A stretch of DNA of 64,000 bases from Sphingobacteriales bacterium (GTDB lineage: Bacteria; Bacteroidota; Bacteroidia; Chitinophagales; UBA2359). A program made the position numbers and the translations under genes. Below, piece after piece: positions 28,282 through 37,298 of this stretch. The stretch is from contig JADJJT010000001.1 of the NCBI GenBank assembly GCA_016706405.1, positions 1,181,501-1,245,500 on the forward strand. Direction: 5' to 3'. Under the pieces are notes generated by a model. The model worked only from the letters and a program-made list of their open reading frames with translations. It was not told the DNA's origin and did not search any database. The stretch's first letter is position 1. Each line of letters begins with the position of its first letter.

Positions 28282-28629
28282 ACACAAGTAGTTATATCCG
28301 GAAATTGAAAGCATAATAGATAGCAAAACAGAAAACCAATTACAATTTGAAGTTGTTTAAAAATTAGTTTCTTGAACTAATTTGAAACTATGTACTACTA
28401 AAGTAATTGCAAAACTAAGTTGTCAATATATTTGTTTTACATTTTACAGCCTGTTTTATCTCAATAGTTTCTTAGTATCAAGTCCTTAAAACTGCCACAC
28501 CGTTTAATGCTTAAACAAATTCTATGTGTCTATGTGGTTAATTATTATGGTTTAATTCTTAAACAACTTCTTAGAAAATATCCGGAAAAAACGAATCATT
28601 TTTATTAGATGTGTTGTTTTATATTTGTC

Positions 28630-28658
28630 TTGTGGTAAAGGAGAAAACTGTAATTTTG
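28630..28658 (+). promoter_or_regulatory. Promoter of dapD
   Basis: TTG at 28630-28632 and TAATTTTG at 28651-28658 have an 18-base spacer. The start codon follows 64 bases later. Confidence 0.55.
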
Positions 28659-28722
28659 CCCCTCCTTTTATTTGATTTATTTTACTTAATCGTTATTTAC
28701 TTACCTGCCCACCTTAAACACC

Positions 28723-29565
28723 ATGCAAAACTGGACTATTTCGCAAGAACTAATTGAACAAGCTTTTGATAACCGCCAATTATTAAACGAGGTGCAAACT
28801 CAAGCCACCATAAACGCCGTCATTGCCGCCTTAGATGCCGGCGAACTTAGAACGGCACAACCTATTTTTGATGCAGCAGGGCAAATGACCAACTGGCAGG
28901 TAAACGAGTGGGTAAAAAAGGCAGTATTATTGTATTTTTCTATCCGGAAAATGGAAACCATCGAAATAGGGCCTTTTGAGTTTCACGATAAAATGGCATT
29001 AAAACGCAATTATGCGCAGTTGGGCGTTAGGGTGGTGCCACACGCAATTGCCCGCTACGGCAGTTTTATTGCGCCAACTGTAATTATGATGCCCTCGTAT
29101 GTAAATATTGGCGCTTATGTTGACGCGGGCACTATGGTAGATACTTGGGCTACAGTTGGCTCGTGTGCGCAAATTGGCAAAAATGTGCATCTAAGTGGCG
29201 GGGTAGGCATAGGCGGTGTGCTTGAGCCAATACAGGCCAGCCCCGTAATAATAGAGGATAATTGTTTTATTGGCTCGCGATGTATTGTTGTTGAAGGGGT
29301 GCGCGTAGGCAGCGAGGCTGTTTTGGGTGCTAATGTAGTGCTTACGCAATCTACTCATATTATTGATGTTACCGGCCCCGAGCCTTGCACTTATAAAGGT
29401 TATGTACCGGCAAAATCGGTGGTTATACCGGGCAGCTATACCAAACAGTTTAACGCGGGGGCTTACCAAGTGCCCTGTGCTTTAATTATTGGCCAACGCA
29501 AAGCAAGTACCGACACCAAAACCTCGTTAAACGATGCCCTCCGCGATTTTCAGGTGGCTGTTTAG
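28723..29565 (+). CDS. dapD: Tetrahydrodipicolinate N-succinyltransferase
   Basis: The 280-residue enzyme transfers succinate from succinyl-CoA to tetrahydrodipicolinate in the succinylase branch of lysine and meso-diaminopimelate synthesis. The helical N-terminal domain is followed by a left-handed parallel beta-helix of hexapeptide repeats (GSFIAPTVIMMPSYVNIGAY, GTMVDTWATVGSCAQIG, VHLSGGVGIGGVLEPIQA). The C-terminal segment is GQRKASTDTKTSLNDALRDF. Length and motifs are complete. It converges on scpB. Confidence 0.96.
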   Translation: MQNWTISQELIEQAFDNRQLLNEVQTQATINAVIAALDAGELRTAQPIFDAAGQMTNWQVNEWVKKAVLLYFSIRKMETIEIGPFEFHDKMALKRNYAQLGVRVVPHAIARYGSFIAPTVIMMPSYVNIGAYVDAGTMVDTWATVGSCAQIGKNVHLSGGVGIGGVLEPIQASPVIIEDNCFIGSRCIVVEGVRVGSEAVLGANVVLTQSTHIIDVTGPEPCTYKGYVPAKSVVIPGSYTKQFNAGAYQVPCALIIGQRKASTDTKTSLNDALRDFQVAV

Positions 29566-29586
29566 CTTGCCCTACCCTACCCCATT

Positions 29587-30150
29587 TTACCCTTCGGTAC
29601 TGCCTATTTCGTTGCCCTCGGCAGGTTGAATATCGGTTAGTTTTGGCAGGTCTTTAACCGAAAAAAGGCCAAAATATTGCATAAAAAACGGACTTGTACG
29701 GTATAAAACAGGGCGTCCGGGGGCGTTGCTGCGGCCAGCAATATCTATTAATTCTTTTTCGAGGAGTTTTTGTACGCTGTAATCGCAATTTACACCTCTT
29801 ATTTGCTCAATTTCGGCTTTGGTAATGGGTTGTTTGTAGGCAATAATGGCTAAAGTTTCGAGGGCTGCCGTTGAAAGGCGTTTGTTTTGTTTTAAATTTA
29901 ATAAAATTGATACTGACTTGTGGTAAATTGTATGGGTTAAAAACTGCCATCCCTCGCCAATAGGCACTAACTCAAAGGCATATTGCCCCAACTGGTATTT
30001 TGCTGTTAATCTTTGTATTGCTGCTTCTATCGCTTCTTTCTCAACGGGTTCGGGAAAACTAGCGTCTAAACAAGCTTTAATTTCTTTTATATTTACGGGT
30101 TGATGGGCGGCAAAAATTAAGGCTTCAATGTACAATTCCAAATCGGTCAT
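29587..30150 (-). CDS. scpB: Segregation and condensation protein B
   Basis: The 187-residue protein is the winged-helix kleisin partner that works with ScpA and SMC to condense chromosomes. It starts MTDLELYIEALIFAAHQPVN and shows the two winged-helix units with RLSTAALETLAIIAYKQPIT and EIEQIRGVNCDYSVQKLLEK, then LIDIAGRSNAPGRPVLYRTS, all typical. scpA is not adjacent. A minus-strand TATCTTTG box lies at 30186-30193. Confidence 0.95.
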   Translation of the reverse strand: MTDLELYIEALIFAAHQPVNIKEIKACLDASFPEPVEKEAIEAAIQRLTAKYQLGQYAFELVPIGEGWQFLTHTIYHKSVSILLNLKQNKRLSTAALETLAIIAYKQPITKAEIEQIRGVNCDYSVQKLLEKELIDIAGRSNAPGRPVLYRTSPFFMQYFGLFSVKDLPKLTDIQPAEGNEIGSTEG

Positions 30151-30185
30151 ACCAAATATAAATTACAAACAAAATAAATCAGGCA

Positions 30186-30193
30186 CAAAGATA
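30186..30193 (-). promoter_or_regulatory. -7 box of the scpB promoter
   Basis: TATCTTTG on the minus strand, 36 bases before the scpB start, giving a short leader. Confidence 0.55.
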
Positions 30194-30294
30194 AGACTTT
30201 TGTCGATGCTTACGTTTTTATCCGGAATTGAACCAACGCGGCTCTATATTTGTTAAAACACATTATAAGGTTTTAAATGCTCAATTTTTAACTG

Positions 30295-30302
30295 TATCTT
30301 TG
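30295..30302 (+). promoter_or_regulatory. -7 box of the clpP promoter
   Basis: TATCTTTG lies 75 bases before the ATG at 30377 and supports that start over the upstream non-ATG opening of the frame. Confidence 0.55.
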
Positions 30303-30376
30303 CCCTTTCAAGTTTTATTGGCAAGCAATATATTTTGTTCATTTTTTTATTTTACCCCCATCATTCAATTCAATAC

Positions 30377-30976
30377 ATGGATAAACAAGACATGAAAAAC
30401 AGTATAGATCCTCAAGAGTTAATGCAAAGTTTTATGCGTAGCAGCCGTTTTGCCGATAAATTTTTAGAGCAACGAAAAGTGTTTTTATGGGGGCCTGTTA
30501 CCGATAAGTCGGCAGAGCGTGTAGTAAATCAAATTTTATTTTTAGATGCCGACCAACCCGGACAGCCCATTACTTTTTATATTAATAGCCCAGGCGGCAT
30601 GGTCACCTCCGGATTGGCCATGTTAGATGTAATGAATTTAGTTGCCTCGCCCGTGCATACTGTTTGTGTTGGATTGGCGGCCTCAATGGGTGCTGTACTG
30701 CTGTCGGCAGGTGTAAAAGGGCAACGTGCCTGTATGCCCAACGCCCGCGTAATGATTCACCAACCAAGTTTAGGAGGTTTTAGGGGCACATTTGCCGACC
30801 TCGAAATTACCGCCAAAGAAATGCAAAAAACTAAGGACGTTTTAGCCTTAATTTTAGCTCAAAATTGTAATAAACCCCTCGAACAAATTAATAAAGACTT
30901 TAACCGCGACTATTGGATGGGCGCCCAGGAATCGGTTGAATACGGTATTGTAGATGCCGTTTCGGCCAAAATTTAA
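30377..30976 (+). CDS. clpP: ATP-dependent Clp protease proteolytic subunit
   Basis: The 199-residue serine peptidase forms the tetradecameric barrel that degrades substrates unfolded by ClpX/ClpA-type ATPases. The triad is visible: Ser103 in GLAASMGAVLL, His128 in RVMIHQPSLGG, and Asp178 in FNRDYWM. INSPGGMVTSGLAM is the oxyanion strand. ATG 30377 (MDKQDMKNS) is chosen because the frame opens earlier only with a TTG lying downstream of the promoter box. clpX is not adjacent. Confidence 0.94.
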   Translation: MDKQDMKNSIDPQELMQSFMRSSRFADKFLEQRKVFLWGPVTDKSAERVVNQILFLDADQPGQPITFYINSPGGMVTSGLAMLDVMNLVASPVHTVCVGLAASMGAVLLSAGVKGQRACMPNARVMIHQPSLGGFRGTFADLEITAKEMQKTKDVLALILAQNCNKPLEQINKDFNRDYWMGAQESVEYGIVDAVSAKI

Positions 30977-31094
30977 ACACCAAGGTTTAAAATCAAGTGT
31001 ATTTACTCCCCTCCATAGCTAAATAAACAAGGTTTTTGTCGAAAAAAGAGAGATGCAATCTAAATCTATCCGGATTGCTTTATAAAACTATTAT

Positions 31095-32339
31095 ATGGCA
31101 TCGAAAAACAGGGGCGCAGCCATCTACCAGCAAAAAAGCCAATTTAAAATTTGGCTCATCATTATTGCTGTCTTAGGTTTGATAACGCTTTTGCTTTATA
31201 CCAGCAATTTAGCTACTCGTTTACAAGACGAAGAGCGCAAAAAAATATCGTTGGTGGCAGAGTCGTACGAACAACTTCAAAAATTAACCTTAGATTCATT
31301 AATTGAAGACCAGTTTGATTTTTTACAAGGGCTTGGGCAAAATAACAACACTATTCCGGTAATTTTGCTCAACGAATCCGGAAAAATTGTTGGCACAAAA
31401 AACTTAGATTCTACCCGTAATTATCGCAACCCCCAAGACTCGGTTTATTTTTACGCTGAGCTTGCCAAAATGCAAAATTCATACGATCCGGTTTTGTTTA
31501 CCTACCAATACCCAAACCCCGACGGCACACAAATTACCAAACAACAGTATATTTATTATAACGACTCGGCATTATTGGTCGAATTAAAACGATACCCTTA
31601 TTTACAAATTGGTATTTTACTGGCCTTTGCCTTAATAGCTTATGTAGCATTTAACACCGCTCGCCGCGCCGAGCAAAACCGCGTGTGGTTAGGTATGGCC
31701 AAAGAAACCGCCCACCAATTAGGTACGCCACTTAGCTCAATGATGGGTTGGTTAGCCCTGCTTAAATTAGTTGACGACCCCAACGGCCAAGCCGATATGG
31801 TAGCCAACGAACTGAATAAAGATGTAGAGCGGCTACAAGTTATTGCCGACCGGTTTTCAAAAATTGGCTCTGAGCCTCACCTTTCAACAAACGATATAGT
31901 TAGCTGTGTACAAAATACCGTTAATTACGTGCAACGCCGCGCACCAAATAAAGTTCAAATTAATTATGTAGCCAACCCCGCTCTAATTTATACTTTGCTT
32001 AACCCCGTACTACTCGATTGGGTGGTAGAAAACCTGCTAAAAAACGCCTTAGATGCCATGGACGATACCGGCACCATTGATGTAAGCATTAGTTTAGATG
32101 AAAAAACAAACCAACGTATTATAATTGATATTACCGACACCGGAAAAGGCATTGAAAGAAGCAAACTCGGCACCGTTTTTGAACCCGGATACAGTACTAA
32201 AACCCGAGGCTGGGGACTTGGCTTGTCCTTATCGAAACGTATTATTGAAGAGTATCACAAAGGGCGTATTTTTGTGCTGAAATCGGTTATAAATAAAGGT
32301 ACAACTTTTAGAATTATATTACCCAAAATTACGCAATAA
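31095..32339 (+). CDS. Membrane-bound sensor histidine kinase
   Basis: The 414-residue protein has two membrane helices (about residues 18-36 and 168-186) enclosing a sensor region of roughly 130 residues. A phosphoacceptor H box follows with His207 in AKETAHQLGTPLSS, and then the GHKL ATPase: N box ENLLKNALDAM, G1 DTGKGIE and G2 GWGLGLSLSKRI. The H-box form (HQLGTPLSS) is common in Bacteroidota orphan kinases. No response regulator gene is adjacent, so the partner is unknown. Confidence 0.9.
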   Translation: MASKNRGAAIYQQKSQFKIWLIIIAVLGLITLLLYTSNLATRLQDEERKKISLVAESYEQLQKLTLDSLIEDQFDFLQGLGQNNNTIPVILLNESGKIVGTKNLDSTRNYRNPQDSVYFYAELAKMQNSYDPVLFTYQYPNPDGTQITKQQYIYYNDSALLVELKRYPYLQIGILLAFALIAYVAFNTARRAEQNRVWLGMAKETAHQLGTPLSSMMGWLALLKLVDDPNGQADMVANELNKDVERLQVIADRFSKIGSEPHLSTNDIVSCVQNTVNYVQRRAPNKVQINYVANPALIYTLLNPVLLDWVVENLLKNALDAMDDTGTIDVSISLDEKTNQRIIIDITDTGKGIERSKLGTVFEPGYSTKTRGWGLGLSLSKRIIEEYHKGRIFVLKSVINKGTTFRIILPKITQ

Positions 32340-32474
32340 CAAAACATGGCTCACAATTTAAATTCGGGCTACCTTACCCACCCCTCAAACCGCACCTAAA
32401 CCAACCCCTAAACTTTAATTCCGAAGAAGTTAAATGCTAACAGAAAATGGCGTGATAAAATCCTAACTACAAAA

Positions 32475-32510
32475 AAGTTGAGCAAAGTTGAGTAAAGTTG
32501 AGTAAAGTTG
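32475..32510. repeat. 10-bp tandem repeat after ftsE
   Basis: About 3.6 units of the 10-base unit AGYAAAGTTG run together just downstream of the ftsE stop codon. A TCCGGA site follows at once, flanked by GTTGA/TCAAC arms that form a small hairpin. Confidence 0.7.
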
Positions 32511-32550
32511 ACTCCGGATCAACTTCTTCGCCTCCTTTTGCCTAATTAAA

Positions 32551-33240
32551 TTATATAGCCATTGGGCTAAGTTTTCCGTTGGCACAGTTATAAACCACAC
32601 CTTTAAAGCGTTGCACGTTTGCGTAGTCATGGGTACCAACAACAATTGTAGTAGTAGTTTGCCGGCATATTTGAAAAAGCAGTTCAAAAATTTCGTGTGC
32701 ACTTTGTGGGTCAAGGTTGCCGGTGGGTTCGTCGGCAATAATTAAGGCGGGGTTATTAAGCAAAGCGCGGGCAAAGGCTACGCGCTGCTGCTCGCCGCCC
32801 GATAGTTGGTAGGGCATTGCTTGTCGTTTATCGAGCATAGCAACGTTGGCCAAAGCGTGGGTAATGCGGTTTGCTATTAATTGTTGGTCGCGCCAGTCGG
32901 TAGCTTCAAGGGCAAAGCGAAGGTTAGCCTCAACGGTACGGTCGTGCAGCAATTGAAAATCTTGAAAAACAATACCCATTTTCCGGCGCAAATAAGGGCG
33001 GGTTTGCCAGTTAAGGTGTTCTAAAGTAAATCCGGCAACTTTGCCAAAACCGCCAGCCAAGGACAAATCGCCGTAAAGGGTACGCAACAAACTGCTTTTG
33101 CCGGTTCCGGTGCGTCCTAACACATACACTAATTGCCCTTCGTTAACAGTAAAATTAACATTATCAAGCACTACCCTGCTGCGGTGGGCAATTATAGCAT
33201 TTTTAAGCTCAATAACAGTAGGAGGGTTGGTTGATGTCAT
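32551..33240 (-). CDS. ftsE: Cell division ATP-binding protein FtsE
   Basis: This 229-residue ABC ATPase pairs with FtsX to control peptidoglycan hydrolases at the septum. It has Walker A GRTGTGKSS, Q-loop VFQDFQLLHDR, signature LSGGEQQRVAFARALL, Walker B ALIIADEPTGNLD and the H-loop THDYANVQRF. YVLGRTGTGKSSLLR and the DFQLL loop match FtsE rather than LolD, but the LolD-type subfamily is close. ftsX is not adjacent here. The ATG at 33240 replaces a longer non-ATG opening. Confidence 0.85.
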   Translation of the reverse strand: MTSTNPPTVIELKNAIIAHRSRVVLDNVNFTVNEGQLVYVLGRTGTGKSSLLRTLYGDLSLAGGFGKVAGFTLEHLNWQTRPYLRRKMGIVFQDFQLLHDRTVEANLRFALEATDWRDQQLIANRITHALANVAMLDKRQAMPYQLSGGEQQRVAFARALLNNPALIIADEPTGNLDPQSAHEIFELLFQICRQTTTTIVVGTHDYANVQRFKGVVYNCANGKLSPMAI

Positions 33241-33304
33241 TTGACGTTTTGTATTTTGCGGCAAATTAAATAAAGTTTTAAAAAATACAAACCTGTAACA
33301 CAAA

Positions 33305-33350
33305 AAACCCGCAACAAATTGTGTTATTTAGTACAATTTACTGCGGGTTG
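33305..33350 (-). terminator. Terminator of the tRNA-Glu gene
   Basis: On the minus strand, AACCCGCA pairs with TGCGGGTT and the stem extends into TAAATTGT/ACAATTTG, followed by TTTTTTG. It lies about 20 bases after the tRNA 3' end. Confidence 0.75.
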
Positions 33351-33367
33351 TAATAGGTTGTGGTAGG

Positions 33368-33439
33368 TAGCCCGTAGGGGAATCGAACCCCTGTGCCAAG
33401 AATGAAAATCTTGTATCCTAACCCCTAGATGAACGGGCC
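33368..33439 (-). tRNA. tRNA-Glu (anticodon TTC)
   Basis: The minus strand folds into a full cloverleaf of 72 bases. The acceptor stem is GGCCCGT / ACGGGCT with a G-U first pair, the anticodon stem CAAGA / TCTTG encloses TTTTCAT with anticodon TTC, and the T arm is AGGGG-TTCGATT-CCCCT. The discriminator base is A. CCA is not encoded. A TACCTTTG promoter box and a strong terminator flank it. Confidence 0.95.
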
Positions 33440-33467
33440 ATTTTTGATTTTTCTATCAAAAGCGGTG

Positions 33468-33475
33468 CAAAGGTA
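33468..33475 (-). promoter_or_regulatory. -7 box of the tRNA-Glu promoter
   Basis: TACCTTTG on the minus strand, 29 bases before the tRNA 5' end. Confidence 0.6.
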
Positions 33476-33603
33476 TGGCTTTTTTTAGTTTCTGCAAATA
33501 TAGAATTGATTTTTTTTGATTTTTTTTTGACTTTTTATCTTTTATACCTATCCGGCATAACTGGTAAACAACCCAACTAAATCAAATATTGCCTTGTTTT
33601 TTG

Positions 33604-33611
33604 TATCTTTG
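33604..33611 (+). promoter_or_regulatory. -7 box of lepA, giving a near-leaderless transcript
   Basis: TATCTTTG ends 12 bases before the ATG at 33624 (6 bases before an alternative ATG at 33618). Transcription should start near 33615-33619, so the mRNA leader would be nearly absent. Confidence 0.6.
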
Positions 33612-33623
33612 CGGCTTATGAAC

Positions 33624-35414
33624 ATGCAATATATTCGCAATTTTTGTATAATTGCCCACATAGATCACGGAAAAAGCACCCTTGCCGACCGACTTTTAGA
33701 ACATACCAAAACCATTAGCGAACGACAAATGCAAGCACAGGTGCTTGACAATATGGACTTGGAACGCGAACGGGGTATTACCATAAAAAGCCACGCTATA
33801 CAAATGTATTTAGCGCACAAAGGCATTAACTATACGCTTAACCTTATTGATACCCCCGGCCACGTTGATTTTAGCTACGAGGTTTCGCGTTCAATTGCCG
33901 CCTGCGAAGGGGCGCTATTATTGGTAGATGCCTCGCAAGGTATTCAGGCTCAAACCATTAGCAATTTGTTTTTAGCAATGGAAAACGACCTCGAAATTAT
34001 ACCTATTATTAACAAAATTGATATGGAGGGCGCAATGATTGAAGAAGTGGCCGACCAAATTATGGATTTTATTGGCTGCAAACGCGAAGATATTATTTTG
34101 GCCTCGGGCAAAACCGGGCAAGGTGTAGAAGACATTTTTGATGCCATTATTAACCGGATTTCTGCTCCTAAAGGGCATCCGGAAGAACCCCTGCAAGCCT
34201 TAATTTTCGACTCTCAATTTAATTCGTTCAGAGGGGTTATTGCCTACTTCCGGATTTTAAATGGTACCCTCCGCAAAAATGAAAAAGTAAAATTTGTAAA
34301 TACCGGAAAAGAGTACTTTGCCGACGAAATTGGCGTGCTGCGGCTCAATATGGAGCCCAAAACCGAACTTAGCGCGGGTAACGTAGGCTACATAATTACC
34401 GGAATTAAACAAAGTACCGAAATTAAAGTGGGCGATACTATAACTACCGTTGCCAACCCCTGCAATAATGCCATTCAGGGCTTTGAAGACGTGAAACCAA
34501 TGGTATTTGCCGGAATTTACCCCATTGATAGCGACGATTTTGAAGACCTGCGCGAGTCGCTTGAAAAATTGCGCTTAAACGATGCCTCCTTGGTATTCGA
34601 AGCCGAATCATCGCAGGCCTTGGGCTTTGGCTTTCGATGTGGTTTTTTAGGCATGTTGCACCTCGAAATAGTGCAAGAACGCCTTGAACGCGAATTTGAT
34701 ATGGACGTAATTACAACCGTGCCAAACGTGTCGTATTTTGCCTACACCCAAAAAGGCGACAAACTATTGGTAAATAACCCCAGCGACCTGCCCGAACCCA
34801 CTTTTTTAGCCCGTGTTGAAGAGCCTATGATTAGGGCGCAGGTAATTTCCAAACCCGAATATATTGGCAATATTATGCGCCTTTGCTTAGAAGATAAACG
34901 CGGCCGGTTAGTAAACCAAACCTATTTAACACAAACCCGTATTGAACTTAGCTTCGATATGCCGTTGGCCGAAATTGTGTTTGATTTTTACGACAAATTA
35001 AAATCAATTTCAAAAGGATATGCTTCGTTTGACTACCACGTAACCGGATTTGAAGAATCGGATTTGGTAAAGGTGGATATATTGCTAAACAGCGAAAAAG
35101 TAGATGCGTTGTCGGCTTTAATTCACCGCGACAAATCGTACACGTTTGGCAAAAAAATATGTAGCAAACTAAAAGAATTATTGCCCCGGCAACAATTTGT
35201 AATTGCCATACAAGCAGCTATTGGCGCTAAAATTATTGCCCGCGAAACCATTAGTGCTTTCCGCAAAGATGTAACCGCCAAATGTTATGGAGGCGATATT
35301 AGCCGCAAGCGCAAACTTTTAGAAAAACAAAAAGAAGGCAAAAAGAAAATGCGCCAAGTTGGTTCGGTTGAAGTGCCACAATCGGCATTTTTAGCAGTAC
35401 TTAAATTAGATTAA
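33624..35414 (+). CDS. lepA: Elongation factor 4 (LepA)
   Basis: The 596-residue translational GTPase back-translocates or remodels stalled ribosomes. G motifs are AHIDHGKST (11-19), the switch ERERGITIKS, DTPGH, NKID, and ASGKTG. The C-terminal LepA-specific domain includes KEGKKKMRQVGSVEVPQ and the terminal IPQSAF-type block AFLAVLKLD. The in-frame ATG at 33618 is two residues longer; either may be used. Transcription seems to begin just before the start codon. It stands as a single gene after the tRNA. Confidence 0.97.
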   Translation: MQYIRNFCIIAHIDHGKSTLADRLLEHTKTISERQMQAQVLDNMDLERERGITIKSHAIQMYLAHKGINYTLNLIDTPGHVDFSYEVSRSIAACEGALLLVDASQGIQAQTISNLFLAMENDLEIIPIINKIDMEGAMIEEVADQIMDFIGCKREDIILASGKTGQGVEDIFDAIINRISAPKGHPEEPLQALIFDSQFNSFRGVIAYFRILNGTLRKNEKVKFVNTGKEYFADEIGVLRLNMEPKTELSAGNVGYIITGIKQSTEIKVGDTITTVANPCNNAIQGFEDVKPMVFAGIYPIDSDDFEDLRESLEKLRLNDASLVFEAESSQALGFGFRCGFLGMLHLEIVQERLEREFDMDVITTVPNVSYFAYTQKGDKLLVNNPSDLPEPTFLARVEEPMIRAQVISKPEYIGNIMRLCLEDKRGRLVNQTYLTQTRIELSFDMPLAEIVFDFYDKLKSISKGYASFDYHVTGFEESDLVKVDILLNSEKVDALSALIHRDKSYTFGKKICSKLKELLPRQQFVIAIQAAIGAKIIARETISAFRKDVTAKCYGGDISRKRKLLEKQKEGKKKMRQVGSVEVPQSAFLAVLKLD

Positions 35415-35479
35415 TCTATATTTGCAAATAACGAGTTAATACGAGAAAAAGAATTACCATTCCGTAATGGCTACGCGCT

Positions 35480-37096
35480 TTAATTAACCCGCTTGCCATT
35501 GTTGTAGGTAACAACAAATCCCTGAAACCCCATTTTTTTAACTTCCTCAACATAGGCATCGGCTTGTGTGCGATTGGTAAAGTATCCGGTTACATAGCGG
35601 TATAACCCTTGGTCGTTTTTGTCTATCGTTACATTTTTAAAGGGATAATTTTTTAAATCTTTCCGGATGCTTGCCAAAAATTGTACTTTGTAAGTAGTAG
35701 TAATCATTTTGGCAATTACTGTTTTGGGGGCATATTTAGGATTTGTGTTTGGCTGTAATGCTAATACATTCGTATTTTTTTTAGCAGTTTTATTGTTATC
35801 ATTTTTTGAGCTATCTTTAGATTTTACTGCTTTTTGGGCGAGTGGCGCATTGTCATTTTTAGCTGCTTGGGCAACTGCTGCCCGGTTAGTAGTTTTAGCA
35901 CTGTTTAAATACTGGCAGTAGGCCGTTTCGTAGGCGGGGTTTGTTAATAAACTGTTCATTAATACAAATTGCTCGGCACCATAACTGCTATTTTGCATTA
36001 CCTGCCTTGCATGTGTTAAGGCGTTTAGCAGTTGTTGCTGGTGGGCTTGGGGCATTTGTAATAAATTAAGTGCATCGGTGGCAAATACCGAAGCTGGCAA
36101 GGTATAATAAGTTCGTTTGTAGTGCCCGCCCAATTGCCCATCTTCGGGGTAGCGCCAAACAGGCAGGTATAATAACTGGTCAAAATAGGCTTGGCAAGTG
36201 GTGGGATGGCGCATTAAATTTACTTTAACAATTTGCCCTATGCTGGTATTGGTGCTAATGGCATTTGAAATAAAATTACCCAACGAATAAACAACCGGAA
36301 CAATTGCTTCAGTGCCATCGGCTCGGGTAGTTTTTACTGTTTTAATAGGTTGTACCACATGCGGATGCGCCCCAATAATTAAATCGGCACCTAAGTTGGC
36401 AGCAGTTTGCGCCCATTGTTGCTGGTAGGCATTTTCGTAATTCACACACTCAGTTCCCCAATGAAAAAACACTATAATTAGGTCGGCATTTTGAAGTTGT
36501 GCGGCAGCTATATCGTTTTTAATGGCGTTAGCATCAATGCGGTTTACAATACCCGGTGCTTCGGTGCTAAGGCCGTTCGTATGAAAAGTATAGTTTAATA
36601 AAGCAAGTTTAAAATCGTTGACCCAAAAAACCAAAGGGCAATATAAATCGCGGTCGGCTTGGCTGGCAAAGGTGCCGGTTTGTAATAAATTGCGTTGCTT
36701 AATGGCATCAATAGTATGCGAAACCCCTTGATGGCCGCTGTCGTTTGAGTGGTTGTTTGCGGTAACTAATACATCAAATCCGGCAAATTTAAGTCCATCA
36801 ACTAAAGCATCGGGAGTTCTGAAGCGCGGAAACCCAGTATAAGGTGGCTCGCCCGGAAGTGTTACCTCTAAATTAGCAATAGCAATGGTAGCATCTTCAA
36901 TAATAGGCTTCATATACTGAAAACAAGGTTTGTAATCGTATTGCTGCGTTACGGGGTCAAAGGCGGCATTTACCTGCGGTTTATTGCCCATTACATCGCC
37001 GGCAAATAATAAAGTGGTGGTACTTGCCAATAGGCCGCAATTAGAATGAACCAAGAAAACCAAAAAAACAAGCGTTGTTATACAAACTGATTTCAT
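35480..37096 (-). CDS. CapA-family metallophosphatase with C-terminal SPOR domain
   Basis: The 538-residue protein has a signal peptide (to about residue 24) and the CapA/PgsA-like calcineurin fold with LLFAGDVMG, ATIAIANLEVTL, VTANNHSND, FFHWGTE and GAHPHVVQPIK, which supply the metal ligands. A Lys/Asn-rich low-complexity linker (about 400-445) leads to a C-terminal SPOR domain (YKVQFLASIRKDLKNYPF, DQGLYRYVTGYFTNRTQA). SPOR domains bind denuded peptidoglycan glycans. Together these suggest a periplasmic enzyme held at the septum or cell wall. The substrate is not known; poly-glutamate synthesis genes are not adjacent. Confidence 0.85.
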   Translation of the reverse strand: MKSVCITTLVFLVFLVHSNCGLLASTTTLLFAGDVMGNKPQVNAAFDPVTQQYDYKPCFQYMKPIIEDATIAIANLEVTLPGEPPYTGFPRFRTPDALVDGLKFAGFDVLVTANNHSNDSGHQGVSHTIDAIKQRNLLQTGTFASQADRDLYCPLVFWVNDFKLALLNYTFHTNGLSTEAPGIVNRIDANAIKNDIAAAQLQNADLIIVFFHWGTECVNYENAYQQQWAQTAANLGADLIIGAHPHVVQPIKTVKTTRADGTEAIVPVVYSLGNFISNAISTNTSIGQIVKVNLMRHPTTCQAYFDQLLYLPVWRYPEDGQLGGHYKRTYYTLPASVFATDALNLLQMPQAHQQQLLNALTHARQVMQNSSYGAEQFVLMNSLLTNPAYETAYCQYLNSAKTTNRAAVAQAAKNDNAPLAQKAVKSKDSSKNDNNKTAKKNTNVLALQPNTNPKYAPKTVIAKMITTTYKVQFLASIRKDLKNYPFKNVTIDKNDQGLYRYVTGYFTNRTQADAYVEEVKKMGFQGFVVTYNNGKRVN

Positions 37097-37298
37097 AAAA
37101 ATATTTATTTTACAATTGCAAATTTATAGGTTTTATTGATTGCTTAGGTATAAAAGGCTTTAGTTTGTGAAGGGTTAAGTTTATATCCGGAAAAAACCCA
37201 GACAATATAATATTTGTCCGGATGAATAACAAGCAAGTTTTACCTGTTAAAAAAGCGTTGTTAGCCTGTAGTAAATAATTTTATAAGTCCGAGTTTAA

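Larger units (their letters stand above)
27882..28722. other. Divergent intergenic region between gyrA and dapD
   Basis: About 840 bases hold no convincing gene; one 64-codon frame at 28132-28326 has no family signal. The region contains the gyrA and dapD promoters and five TCCGGA sites, four of them within 170 bases (28127-28298), two of which form a long hairpin. Confidence 0.6.

Noticed and set aside
28132..28326. Possible 64-residue gene in the gyrA-dapD gap
   Set aside because: No family signal, and it lies across the TCCGGA hairpin.
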